Of a stretch of 64,000 bases of DNA, positions 43,033 to 51,069 are shown piece by piece (positions within the stretch are counted from its first letter, which is position 1; every line of letters starts with the position of its first letter). Origin of the DNA: Nocardioides lacusdianchii (GTDB lineage: Bacteria > Actinomycetota > Actinomycetes > Propionibacteriales > Nocardioidaceae); the NCBI RefSeq assembly GCF_020102855.1, contig NZ_JADHZD010000007.1, forward strand, positions 1 through 64,000. Reading direction: 5' to 3'. The notes beneath the pieces are model-generated. The model was not told the DNA's origin and did no database searches. It saw only the letters and a program-made list of their open reading frames with translations. Made by a program: the position numbers and the translations under genes.

Positions 43033-43932
43033 GTGGCGACCTTCGTCGACGGGCCGGTGCGCGTCAGCGTCCCCGCGACCTCGGCCAACCTCGGGCCCGG
43101 CTTCGACTCCCTCGGCCTCGCGGTGTCGCTGCGTGACGAGCTCGAGGCCGAGGTCGTGGGCGAGGGGCTCGTCGTCGAGGTCGAGGGAACCGGCGCCGAC
43201 GGCGTGCCCCGCGACGAGACGCACCTGGTGGTGCGCGCCATGCGGGCTGCCTTCGACCTGATGGGGGAGCAGCCGACGGGCCTGCGCCTGTCGTGCCACA
43301 ACCGGATCCCGCACGCCCGCGGGCTCGGCTCGTCCTCGGCGGCGATCGTCGCGGGCGTGGTCCTGGCACGGGGGCTCGTCGCGGGCGGTCAGCTCCTCGC
43401 TTCCGACGAGGCGCTCCTCGACCTCGCCGCCGACCTCGAGGGCCACCCCGACAACGTGGCGCCCGCGTTCCTCGGCGGCTTCGTGATCTCCGGTCGCGAG
43501 GACGATCGCTGGTTCGCCGTGCGCGCCGGCGTCGACCCGAGGATCACCGCCGTGGCCTTCGTGCCGCCGACGGGCGTCGAGACCGCCGTGGCCCGTGGGC
43601 TGCTGCCCGCGACCGTCCCGCACGCGGACGCCGCGGCGAACTCCGGTCGCGCGGCCCTGCTGGTCGCCGCCCTCACGGGTCAGCCCGAGCACCTGCTCGC
43701 CGCGACCCGCGACTGGCTGCACCAGGACCAGCGGGAGCCGGCGATGCCGGAGTCGCTCGCGCTCGTGCGCCGCCTGCGCGCGGACGGCGTACCTGCCGTG
43801 GTCTCGGGTGCCGGCCCCACCGTGCTGGCCTTCGGCACGACCGACACCTCCTCGCTCCGCGCACGTTGCCCGGACGGCTGGGAGTGTCACGACCTGGTGA
43901 TCGAGTCCCAGGGTGCTGCCCTGCTAACCTGA
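43033..43932 (+). CDS. thrB: Homoserine kinase
   Basis: A 299-aa GHMP-family kinase that phosphorylates homoserine. N-terminal VPATSANLGPGFDSLGLAV, the ATP loop PHARGLGSSSAAIVAG and C-terminal VSGAGPTVLAF are all present. GTG start 43033. Its last codons contain a TAACCT element that may serve rho. Confidence 0.95.
   Translation: MATFVDGPVRVSVPATSANLGPGFDSLGLAVSLRDELEAEVVGEGLVVEVEGTGADGVPRDETHLVVRAMRAAFDLMGEQPTGLRLSCHNRIPHARGLGSSSAAIVAGVVLARGLVAGGQLLASDEALLDLAADLEGHPDNVAPAFLGGFVISGREDDRWFAVRAGVDPRITAVAFVPPTGVETAVARGLLPATVPHADAAANSGRAALLVAALTGQPEHLLAATRDWLHQDQREPAMPESLALVRRLRADGVPAVVSGAGPTVLAFGTTDTSSLRARCPDGWECHDLVIESQGAALLT
43925..43930 (+). promoter_or_regulatory. Candidate -10 of rho
   Basis: TAACCT in the last codons of thrB would start a transcript about 120 bases before rho. 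The GC-rich leader contains GCGCGCCGTTCGGCGC, which may fold. Confidence 0.35.
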
Positions 43933-44056
43933 CGGCGCGCCGTTCGGCGCACCAGCCCGTCCCGGTCGTCCGACCGCGCGACCGGGCGACCACCATCCGC
44001 CGCAGCTCGGCCGCTCGTCCGGTCACTGCCGGCGACGCAACGTGCGAAGGATCCAC

Positions 44057-45961
44057 GTGACCGAGACTCCCTCTGCCGCCACCCCTGCCGACTCGCAGGA
44101 CGCGGCGCCAGACGCCGCGACGAAGCCTGCCCGGAAGGCCTCGAAGTCCGGGGGCCTCGGCTCGATGCTGCTCGCCGACCTCAAGTCGATGGCCGGTGGC
44201 ATGGGCATCGCCGGGGCCGGCTCGATGAAGAAGGCGCAGCTGGTCGAGGCCATCAAGGCGGCCCAGTCACCGAGCTCCCAGTCCCCGGCCTCGGCCGAGA
44301 AGCAGGCGCCGAAGCAGGCGCCGACGCAGGATCCGAAGCAGGCGCAGGCGTCGGCTGAGCCGGAGGCCGTCCGGTCTGACGCCCCGACCCGCACCGAGGA
44401 GCCGGCGCCGCAGACGACCGTGCGCACCCGCACCCGCAAGCAGCGCGCGGCGGAGCAGGCTGCCGAGGTCGCGGAGCAGAAGCAGCCGGAGCAGAAGCAG
44501 AAGCAGCAGGACAAGCAGCAGCAGGACAAGCAGGACCAGAAGAGCGACAAGCAGAACGACAAGCAGCAGGGACAGAAGCAGGGTGCCCAGAAGCAGGGCA
44601 ACCAGCAGGGCCAGCGCAACCAGGACCGCCAGCAGGACCAGCGCCAGGAGCAGCGCGGCCAGGACCAGCGCCAGGACCGCCAGCAGGACCAGCGCGAGCA
44701 GCGGGCGCAGGAACAGCGGGCTCAGGACCGCAACCAGGACCGCCAGCAGGACCAGCGCCAGCAGGACCAGGACGACGACGACGACGGGGAGGGCGGCAGC
44801 CGTCGCAACCGTCGCCGCCGTGGCCGCGACCGTACGACCGTCCGCGCAGGCGGCGGCAACCGCAGCGAGCCCGACACCACGATCCTCGAGGACGACGTCC
44901 TGGTGCCGGCTGCCGGCATCCTCGACGTGCTCGACAACTGCGCCTTCGTGCGCACCTCGGGCTACCTGCCCGGGCCCGAGGACGTCTACCTCTCGTTGTC
45001 GATGGTGCGCAAGTACCACCTGCGTCGTGGCGACGCCGTGGTCGGCCAGGTCCGCCAGCCGCGCGAGGGGGAGCGTCGGGAGAAGTTCAACCCGATGGTC
45101 CGCATCGACAGCATCAACGGCACCGAGGCCGAGGGTGCCAAGGAGCGCCCGGAGTTCTCCGACGCCGTGCCGGTGCACCCGCACCAGCGGCTCCGCCTGG
45201 CCACGGACGACGCCAACCCGACCGGCAAGGTCATCGACATCGCCGCACCCGTCGGCAAGGGCCAGCGCGGCCTCATCCTCACCCCGCCGCGCACAGGTGC
45301 GACGTCCCTGCTGCAGTCCATCGCGCAGGCCGTGACCACCAACAACCCCGAGTGCCACGTGATGGTCGTGCTCGTCGACGCGCGGCCCGAGGAGGTCACC
45401 GACTTCCAGCGCGCCGTCAAGGGCGAGGTCGTCGCCTCGACCTTCGACCGGCAGCCCGCCGACCACACCCTGGTCGCCGAGCTGGCGATCGAGCGGGCCA
45501 AGCGGCTCGTCGAGCTCGGCCACGACGTCGTGGTCCTGCTGGACTCGCTCACCCGCCTCGGCCGTGCCTACAACCTGGCCGCCCCGGCCAACGGCCGCGT
45601 GCTCGCGGGCATCGTCGACGCGTCCGCGGTGCACCCCACCAAGGAGTTCTTCGGCGCTGCGCGCAAGATCGAGGACGCCGGTTCGCTGACCGTGCTGGCG
45701 ACGGTCGCGGTGGGCACCGGTTCGGCCACGGACGAGTTCTTCCTCGAGGAGATCGCCGGCACCGAGAACTGGGAGCTGGCGCTCAGCGCCGAGCGTGCGG
45801 CCCGGGGCATCGTCCCGGCCGTCGACGTCGTCGCGTCCGGGACCCGGCACGAGGAGAAGCTCCTCGCACCCGCCGAGGGAGCCGTCGTCGGCGACATCCG
45901 CAAGCAGCTCGCGGCCGCCGACTCGTCACAGGCCGTCAGCAAGGTCATCGGCGCCCGCTGA
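44057..45961 (+). CDS. rho: Rho-family protein with disrupted ATPase site and long Gln/Asp-rich N-terminus
   Basis: A 634-aa Rho homologue at the canonical thrB-rho-rpmE locus. Residues 1-45 are low complexity; 45-75 resemble the Rho N-domain (LLADLKSMAGGMGIAG...KAQLVEAI). About 80-260 is disordered, Lys/Gln/Asp/Arg-rich; 275-350 is the RNA-binding cold-shock fold, and 350-634 the RecA-like core. Gap-free comparison with E. coli Rho shows Walker A Lys184 is Ala415, catalytic Glu211 is Ala442, R-loop Lys326 is Ala557 and Arg353 is Gly584. Walker B Asp and the arginine finger (Arg597) remain. The C-terminus is about 16 residues short. GAAGGA lies 5 bases before GTG 44057. Probably not an active helicase. 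Confidence 0.9.
   Translation: MTETPSAATPADSQDAAPDAATKPARKASKSGGLGSMLLADLKSMAGGMGIAGAGSMKKAQLVEAIKAAQSPSSQSPASAEKQAPKQAPTQDPKQAQASAEPEAVRSDAPTRTEEPAPQTTVRTRTRKQRAAEQAAEVAEQKQPEQKQKQQDKQQQDKQDQKSDKQNDKQQGQKQGAQKQGNQQGQRNQDRQQDQRQEQRGQDQRQDRQQDQREQRAQEQRAQDRNQDRQQDQRQQDQDDDDDGEGGSRRNRRRRGRDRTTVRAGGGNRSEPDTTILEDDVLVPAAGILDVLDNCAFVRTSGYLPGPEDVYLSLSMVRKYHLRRGDAVVGQVRQPREGERREKFNPMVRIDSINGTEAEGAKERPEFSDAVPVHPHQRLRLATDDANPTGKVIDIAAPVGKGQRGLILTPPRTGATSLLQSIAQAVTTNNPECHVMVVLVDARPEEVTDFQRAVKGEVVASTFDRQPADHTLVAELAIERAKRLVELGHDVVVLLDSLTRLGRAYNLAAPANGRVLAGIVDASAVHPTKEFFGAARKIEDAGSLTVLATVAVGTGSATDEFFLEEIAGTENWELALSAERAARGIVPAVDVVASGTRHEEKLLAPAEGAVVGDIRKQLAAADSSQAVSKVIGAR
44460..44800 (+). repeat. Low-complexity Gln/Lys/Asp/Arg-coding tract in rho
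   Basis: Irregular repeats of CAG, AAG and GAC codons encode KQQDKQ and then QDRNQDRQQDQR-like units (residues about 135-250). CAG dominates, which suggests expansion by slippage. Confidence 0.8.
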
Positions 45962-45976
45962 GGCGCACACCCACGC

Positions 45977-46003
45977 GGGAATGTCTGGATTGGCGCGGGC
46001 GTT
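45977..46003 (+). promoter_or_regulatory. SigR-type promoter GGGAAT-N18-GTT upstream of rpmE
   Basis: GGGAAT (45977-45982), exactly 18 bases, GTT (46001-46003). It is identical in form to the promoter in front of sigR. rpmE is a known SigR target in Streptomyces coelicolor. Confidence 0.8.
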
Positions 46004-46088
46004 CGGACCGGTGGCACACTTGTGCGTCGGTTCCGGTTCACGTCACATGCGATCCACGCAGGCGACCCGGAACACCTGAGAGGACACC

Positions 46089-46313
46089 ATGAAGAAGGAC
46101 ACCCACCCCGACTACGTCGAGACCGCCGTCACCTGCACCTGCGGCGCGTCGTTCACCACCCGCAGCACCGCGACCTCCGGCAAGCTCCACGCCGACGTCT
46201 GCTCGCAGTGCCACCCGTTCTACACCGGCAAGCAGAAGATCCTCGACACCGGCGGCCGCGTCGCCCGCTTCGAGGCCCGCTACGCCAAGAAGGCCCCGGC
46301 CGAGAAGCAGTAG
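46089..46313 (+). CDS. rpmE: Ribosomal protein bL31, zinc-binding form
   Basis: A 74-aa 50S protein at the inter-subunit bridge. The cysteines CTC (residues about 16-18) and CSQC (about 38-41) make it the zinc-containing C+ form, which can release zinc when oxidised or starved. GAGAGGA lies upstream of the ATG. It has a SigR-type promoter 85 bases upstream and a terminator downstream. Confidence 0.95.
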   Translation: MKKDTHPDYVETAVTCTCGASFTTRSTATSGKLHADVCSQCHPFYTGKQKILDTGGRVARFEARYAKKAPAEKQ

Positions 46314-46321
46314 TCCACGTC

Positions 46322-46362
46322 AGGCGCCGGTCGCCCGCTCCGTGCGGGTGGCCGGCGCCTTG
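46322..46362 (+). terminator. Terminator after rpmE
   Basis: Outer stem AGGCGCCGG/CCGGCGCCT and inner stem CGCCCGC/GCGGGTG, followed by TGT. It begins 8 bases after the rpmE stop. Confidence 0.8.
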
Positions 46363-46401
46363 TCGTCTGTCCAGCCGCCGGGGGAACCGAGAAGGAGTGC
46401 G

Positions 46402-47475
46402 ATGTTCGAGGCCGTCGAGGGCATGCGCCAGGAGCACGCCGAGATCGAGCAGCGACTGGCCCTCCCGGAGACCCACGCCGACCAGCGGCTGGCCAAGGAG
46501 CTCAACCAGCGCTACGCCGAGCTGACCGCGGTCGTGACCACCTGGCAGGAGTGGCTCCAGCTCGGCGACGACGTCGAGGCCGCGCGGGAGCTCGGGACCG
46601 TCGACGCCGCCTTCGCCGCGGAGGCCGAGGAGCTGGCCGCGCGCCGCGAGGTCGCCTCGGAGCGGCTGCGCCGTCTGCTGGTGCCGCGCGACGCCGCCGA
46701 CGGCAAGGACGCGCTGCTGGAGATCAAGTCCGGCGAGGGCGGCGAGGAGTCGGCGCTCTTCGCCGGCGACCTGCTGCGGATGTACTCCCGCTACGCCGAG
46801 ACCCGCGGCTGGAGCGTCGAGGTGCTCGACGCCACCGAGTCCGACCTCGGCGGCTACAAGTCCGTCACCGCAGCGGTGAAGGCGCGGGGCACGGTCGAGC
46901 CCGGCCAGGCGCCGTACGCCCTGCTCAAGTTCGAGGGCGGCGTGCACCGGGTCCAGCGGGTGCCCGTCACGGAGTCGCAGGGTCGGGTGCACACCTCGGC
47001 CGCCGGCGTGCTCGTGTCGCCCGAGGCCGAGCCGGTAGACGTGACCATCGACGACAACGACCTGCGCATCGACGTCTACCGCTCCAGCGGCCCCGGCGGG
47101 CAGAGCGTCAACACCACCGACTCGGCCGTCCGCATCACCCACGTCCCGACCGGGATCGTGGCGAGCTGCCAGAACGAGAAGAGCCAGCTGCAGAACAAGG
47201 AGTCCGCGATGCGGATCCTGCGCTCGAGGCTGCTCCAGGCCGCCCAGGACGCCGCCGACGCGGAGGCCAGCGACGCGCGCCGCTCGCAGGTGCGCACGGT
47301 GGACCGCTCGGAGCGGATCCGCACCTACAACTTCCCGGAGAACCGGATCTCCGACCACCGCACGGGCTACAAGTCCTACAACCTCGACCAGGTGCTCGAC
47401 GGCGACCTCCAGCCGGTGCTCGACTCGTGCGTCGAGACCGACATGGCGGCCCGCCTCGCGGCGCTGGAGGCCTAG
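46402..47475 (+). CDS. prfA: Peptide chain release factor 1
   Basis: A 357-aa class I release factor recognising UAA and UAG. The catalytic GGQ is in [18 protein letters not shown]. The codon-recognition loop should lie before GVHRVQRVP, and the C-terminal helices are complete. AAGGAG lies 6 bases before the ATG. prmC, which methylates the GGQ glutamine, follows immediately. Confidence 0.96.
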   Translation: MFEAVEGMRQEHAEIEQRLALPETHADQRLAKELNQRYAELTAVVTTWQEWLQLGDDVEAARELGTVDAAFAAEAEELAARREVASERLRRLLVPRDAADGKDALLEIKSGEGGEESALFAGDLLRMYSRYAETRGWSVEVLDATESDLGGYKSVTAAVKARGTVEPGQAPYALLKFEGGVHRVQRVPVTESQGRVHTSAAGVLVSPEAEPVDVTIDDNDLRIDVYRSSGPGGQSVNTTDSAVRITHVPTGIVASCQNEKSQLQNKESAMRILRSRLLQAAQDAADAEASDARRSQVRTVDRSERIRTYNFPENRISDHRTGYKSYNLDQVLDGDLQPVLDSCVETDMAARLAALEA

Positions 47476-48351
47476 ATGGAGGGGAAGATGGAGCAGACGG
47501 TGCGCGCCGGCACGGCGCGGCGTACGGCCGCCGCGCAGCTCGCCGGGGCCGGCGTGGCCTCGCCCGAGCGCGACGCCGACCTGCTCCTGGCCCACGTCCT
47601 CGACGTCGGCCTGGGCTGGCTGCCCCTGGTCGACGACCTGACCGGCGCCCAGCAGGAGCAGTACGCCGCCCTGGTCGCGCGTCGTGCCGCCCGCGAGCCG
47701 CTGCAGCACCTGACCGGCACCGCGGCGTTCCGCCACGTCGAGCTGGCCGTGGGGCCGGGGGTCTTCGTGCCGCGTCCCGAGACCGAGCTCCTGGCCGGCT
47801 GGGCGATCGAGCAGGCGCAGCTGGTCGCCGGCGCGTCGAGACCACCTGTGGTCGTCGACCTCTGCACCGGCTCGGGAGCGATCGCGAAGGCCGTCGCCGA
47901 CGAGGTCCCCGATGCCGTGGTCCACGCCGTCGAGCTCGACGAGGGCGCCCTGGCCTGGGCCGAGCGCAACCTCGCCGGCACCGGCGTCGACCTGCGCCAC
48001 GGCGACCTCGCCACCGCCTTCGACGACCTCGCCGGCACCGTCGACGTGGTGGTCTGCAACCCGCCCTACATCCCGCTCGAGGCGTGGGAGTCCGTGGCCG
48101 CCGAGGCCCGCGACCACGACCCGCACCTCGCGCTCTTCTCCGGCGACGACGGGCTCGACGCGATGCGCGTGCTGGAGCAGCGAGCGGCGTTGCTCCTGCG
48201 ACCCGGGGGAGTGGTCGGCGCTGAGCACGCCGACGTGCAGGGGGAGTCCGCCCCGGCCGTCTTCGCTGCCGCCGGACGCTGGCAGGACGTGGCCGACCAC
48301 CGCGACCTCGCGGGTCGGGCACGCTACGTGACCGCGAGGCTGGCACGATGA
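47476..48351 (+). CDS. prmC: Release-factor glutamine methyltransferase PrmC
   Basis: A 291-aa SAM-dependent methyltransferase that N5-methylates the GGQ glutamine of release factors. An N-terminal helical domain precedes VVDLCTGSGAIAKAVADEVP (SAM site) and the catalytic NPPYIPLEAW. ATG 47476 directly follows the prfA stop with GGAGG five bases upstream; ATG 47488 is an alternative. Overlaps the next gene by four bases. Confidence 0.95.
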   Translation: MEGKMEQTVRAGTARRTAAAQLAGAGVASPERDADLLLAHVLDVGLGWLPLVDDLTGAQQEQYAALVARRAAREPLQHLTGTAAFRHVELAVGPGVFVPRPETELLAGWAIEQAQLVAGASRPPVVVDLCTGSGAIAKAVADEVPDAVVHAVELDEGALAWAERNLAGTGVDLRHGDLATAFDDLAGTVDVVVCNPPYIPLEAWESVAAEARDHDPHLALFSGDDGLDAMRVLEQRAALLLRPGGVVGAEHADVQGESAPAVFAAAGRWQDVADHRDLAGRARYVTARLAR

Positions 48352-49013
48352 GCGTCGTGGACAGGCTTGCGACCTCGACGGAGGAGGAGCGGGAGGCGGC
48401 GGTGACCGCCGCCGCCGGCGCCGTACGACGCGGAGAGCTGGTGGTGATCCCCACCGACACCGTCTACGGCATCGCTGCCGACGCGTTCTCGCACGACGCG
48501 GTGAAGGCGCTGCTCGAGGCCAAGGGCCGCGGGCGCGAGATGCCGCCACCGGTCCTGGTCTCCGCCGCGACCACGCTGGACGCGCTCGCCGAGGGCGTGC
48601 CCACCTGGGCCCGCACGCTCGTCGAGCAGTTCTGGCCCGGCCCGCTGACCCTCGTGTGCCGCCAGCAGGCCTCGCTCGTGTGGGACCTGGGGGAGACCCG
48701 CGGCACCGTCGCGGTCCGGATGCCCGACGACGAGGTGGCCCTGGCCGTCCTCGAGCGCACCGGCCCGCTCGCCGTCAGCTCGGCCAACATCACCGGCCGC
48801 CCGGCGGCCACCGACGCCGACGCCGCCGAGGAGATGCTCGGCGATGCCGTCGCGGTCATCGTCGACGGCGGCACGTCCCCGGGAGGCGAGGCCTCCACCA
48901 TCATCGACGTCACCGTCCCCGAGGGCCGGGTCCTGCGGCTGGGCGCGCTCTCGCTCGAGGTGCTGAACGCCGCCATCGAGGAGCACGGCGTGGTGCTCGC
49001 CGACGAGGGCTGA
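48348..49013 (+). CDS. L-threonylcarbamoyladenylate synthase (Sua5/TsaC)
   Basis: A 221-aa YrdC-fold enzyme making threonylcarbamoyl-AMP for the t6A modification of tRNA. PTDTVYGIAADAF, the KGRGREMPPPVLV nucleotide loop and PLAVSSANITGRPA are visible. Short form without the Sua5 C-terminal domain. ATG overlaps prmC, as in many actinobacteria. Confidence 0.93.
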   Translation: MSVVDRLATSTEEEREAAVTAAAGAVRRGELVVIPTDTVYGIAADAFSHDAVKALLEAKGRGREMPPPVLVSAATTLDALAEGVPTWARTLVEQFWPGPLTLVCRQQASLVWDLGETRGTVAVRMPDDEVALAVLERTGPLAVSSANITGRPAATDADAAEEMLGDAVAVIVDGGTSPGGEASTIIDVTVPEGRVLRLGALSLEVLNAAIEEHGVVLADEG

Positions 49014-49021
49014 GGGGCGCC

Positions 49022-50263
49022 TTGCGCGAATACCTCCTCGTCTTCCTGGTCGCCCTCGCGGTGACCTACCTCCTCACGGTCATCGCCCGTGAGATCGCGT
49101 TGCGCACGGGCGCCGTGGCCGCGGTGCGCGACCGCGACGTGCACGCCGAGCCGATCCCCTACCTCGGCGGCCTGGCGATGCTCGGGGGACTGGCCGCCGC
49201 CTACCTCGTGGCCCGCGAGCTGCCGTTCCTCGGCACCCGCAGCGAGGGCTTCGTCTTCAAGGACGCAGGTGTGGTGCTGCTGGCCGGTGCCCTGGTCTGC
49301 GCCGTCGGCGTCATCGACGACATCTTCGACCTCGACGCGCTGACCAAGCTCGGCGGCCAGGTGCTCGCGGCAGGCCTGCTGGTCGCGATGGGGGTGCGGT
49401 TCTACTACTTCCCCTCGCCCGACGGCACGCAGTTCGCCCTCGACGACGCCCAGAGTGCGCTGCTGACACTGGTCGTGGTCATCGGCACCATGAACGCGGT
49501 CAACTTCGTCGACGGGCTCGACGGCCTCGCCGCCGGGGTGGTCGGCATCGGCGCGTCCGCGTTCTTCCTCTACTGCTACACCCTGTCGGCCGAGAACAAC
49601 CTCACCCTCGCCACCACCGGAGCCCTGCTGAGCGCGGCGCTGGCCGGCGCGTGCGCGGGGTTCCTGCCCCACAACTTCCACCCCGCGCGCCTCTTCATGG
49701 GCGACTCCGGATCGATGCTGATCGGGCTGGTGCTGTCCGCCAGCGCGCTCACGCTGACCGGCCAGTTCTTCGGCATGCCGACCTCGGAGGGCAACAGCCT
49801 CTTCGTGACCGTGCTCCCGGTGCTGCTGCCCATCTCGCTGCTGATGGTGCCGATCGTGGACCTCGTGCTCGCCGTCGTACGCCGCACGCGGGCGGGCCGC
49901 TCGCCGATGAGTGCGGACAAGCAGCACCTGCACCACCGCCTGCTGGAGATCGGCCACTCGCAGCGCCGTGCCGTGCTGATCATGTGGATGTGGGCCTTCA
50001 CACTGGCCGCGGGTGCCGTGATCGTCAGCCTCAGGGACGACCCCTGGGTCTGGTGGAGCCTGGGGTCGATGCTGGCGCTCACCGTCACGATGACCTTCGT
50101 GCTCCCCAAGCTGCACCGGCCGCGCAAGACGGGGCTGGGGGACACCGGGCTCCCGGAGAACGCCGTGATCGAGGGCCGCGACCCCGCCGACGACGACCGG
50201 CTCGAGCCGGCGGACTCGTCGGGCCCGTACGGCCCGTCGGGAGAGGGCGTCCGCGGGCCCTGA
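49022..50263 (+). CDS. Undecaprenyl-phosphate glycosyl-1-phosphate transferase (WecA/MraY-like)
   Basis: A 413-aa polytopic membrane enzyme that moves a sugar-1-phosphate, probably GlcNAc-1-P, from a UDP-sugar to the lipid carrier, starting glycopolymer synthesis. Motifs: VGVIDDIFDLDALTKL, NFVDGLDGLAAG, ARLFMGDSGSMLIG and HLHHRLL. About ten hydrophobic helices. The TTG at 49022 follows GAGGGG; it lies 8 bases after the upstream stop. The last 50 residues are hydrophilic and acidic. Confidence 0.88.
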   Translation: MREYLLVFLVALAVTYLLTVIAREIALRTGAVAAVRDRDVHAEPIPYLGGLAMLGGLAAAYLVARELPFLGTRSEGFVFKDAGVVLLAGALVCAVGVIDDIFDLDALTKLGGQVLAAGLLVAMGVRFYYFPSPDGTQFALDDAQSALLTLVVVIGTMNAVNFVDGLDGLAAGVVGIGASAFFLYCYTLSAENNLTLATTGALLSAALAGACAGFLPHNFHPARLFMGDSGSMLIGLVLSASALTLTGQFFGMPTSEGNSLFVTVLPVLLPISLLMVPIVDLVLAVVRRTRAGRSPMSADKQHLHHRLLEIGHSQRRAVLIMWMWAFTLAAGAVIVSLRDDPWVWWSLGSMLALTVTMTFVLPKLHRPRKTGLGDTGLPENAVIEGRDPADDDRLEPADSSGPYGPSGEGVRGP

Positions 50264-50283
50264 TGTCGGGGTCGGCAGGACTT

Positions 50284-50299
50284 TGTGATAGTTTTCACG
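50284..50299 (+). promoter_or_regulatory. CRP-like site in front of the ATP synthase operon
   Basis: TGTGA-TAGTTT-TCACG differs from the CRP/GlxR consensus TGTGA-N6-TCACA at one position. It lies 37 bases before the first gene and overlaps GATAGT, a possible -10, so binding would affect promoter use directly. Confidence 0.6.
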
Positions 50300-50335
50300 A
50301 GCACTCAGACCGACCTCCACGGACAGGCCGCCGAC

Positions 50336-50803
50336 ATGACGACCGAGTCGAAGAACAGCACCCGCAGCGGGCTCTCCCCGCTGGCCGTGGCACTGGGTTC
50401 GGCCCTCGTCGCGGTCCTTGCCCTGGGCCTCCTCGCCGCCGTCCTCGACGGTCGTGCGGCCGTCGTCGGTGCGCTCGTCGGAGGCGGCGTGACGCTGGCG
50501 GTCTTCGCCCTCGGCACGGGCACGGTGAGCCTCGTGGCGCGCCTGGTGCCTGCAGCATCGCTGCTCGTCGCGCTGATGACCTACGTGCTCCAGCTCCTCG
50601 TCCTGGCCCTCGTCGTGGCCTCGATCGAGCGTGCCGACGTGAGCGCCGCGACGCTCTCGCGCGGCTGGTTCGCGGCCGGCGTGATCGCCGTGACGCTGCT
50701 CTGGATGGCCGGCCAGCTGGTCGCCGCCACCCGCCAGCGGATCCCCGTCTATGCCGACTCCGAGGCCGGCCGGCTGGTCGATCACCCCGGGGGTGAGCGA
50801 TGA
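50336..50803 (+). CDS. atpI: ATP synthase I-like membrane protein (AtpI)
   Basis: A 155-aa membrane protein with four predicted helices (about 15-35, 41-63, 70-92, 106-125), placed first in the atp operon. Position and topology match AtpI-like accessory proteins that help c-ring assembly; the sequence itself is poorly conserved. ATG overlaps the next gene at its 3' end (ATGA). Confidence 0.72.
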   Translation: MTTESKNSTRSGLSPLAVALGSALVAVLALGLLAAVLDGRAAVVGALVGGGVTLAVFALGTGTVSLVARLVPAASLLVALMTYVLQLLVLALVVASIERADVSAATLSRGWFAAGVIAVTLLWMAGQLVAATRQRIPVYADSEAGRLVDHPGGER

Positions 50804-51069
50804 CCGAATCCGCTGCTAGTGTGCGGGGCGCGATGGCTCGACAGCTTCCCCCGACGGCCTCACCCGACGACTCTCCCAAGGGCGACCCCTGGCACGCCTT
50901 CGGCTACGTCGTCTCGGGTGTGGGTGTCTACGGTCTTGCTGGCTGGGCGCTCGACCGGTGGCTCGGAACGACCTTCCTCGTGGCGATCGGCATCCTCATC
51001 GGTGCCGGCTTCGGGCTCTACATGACATACGCACGGTTCAACAAGGCAGATCGGCAGGAGAACGGGTGA
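50800..51069 (+). CDS. atpZ: AtpZ/AtpI-family protein
   Basis: An 89-aa protein with a disordered N-terminus and two helices (about 34-50 and 57-76) in the pattern HAFGYVVSGVGVYGLAGWALDRWLG...LIGAGFGLYMTY, typical of the AtpZ/AtpI family. These proteins are linked to ATP synthase assembly or Mg2+/Ca2+ supply. Coupled at both ends by overlap with its neighbours. Confidence 0.82.
   Translation: MTESAASVRGAMARQLPPTASPDDSPKGDPWHAFGYVVSGVGVYGLAGWALDRWLGTTFLVAIGILIGAGFGLYMTYARFNKADRQENG

Noticed and set aside
44267-45850. Long Leu-rich frame antisense to rho (527 codons)
   Set aside because: It is the mirror of the Gln/Lys/Asp-rich rho frame: CAG and GAC repeats read as Leu and Val on the other strand. 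No start signal or domain.
45977-46003. Idea that the rpmE promoter motif is chance
   Set aside because: The exact six-base and three-base blocks with an 18-base spacer occur both here and before sigR, at genes already known as SigR targets elsewhere.
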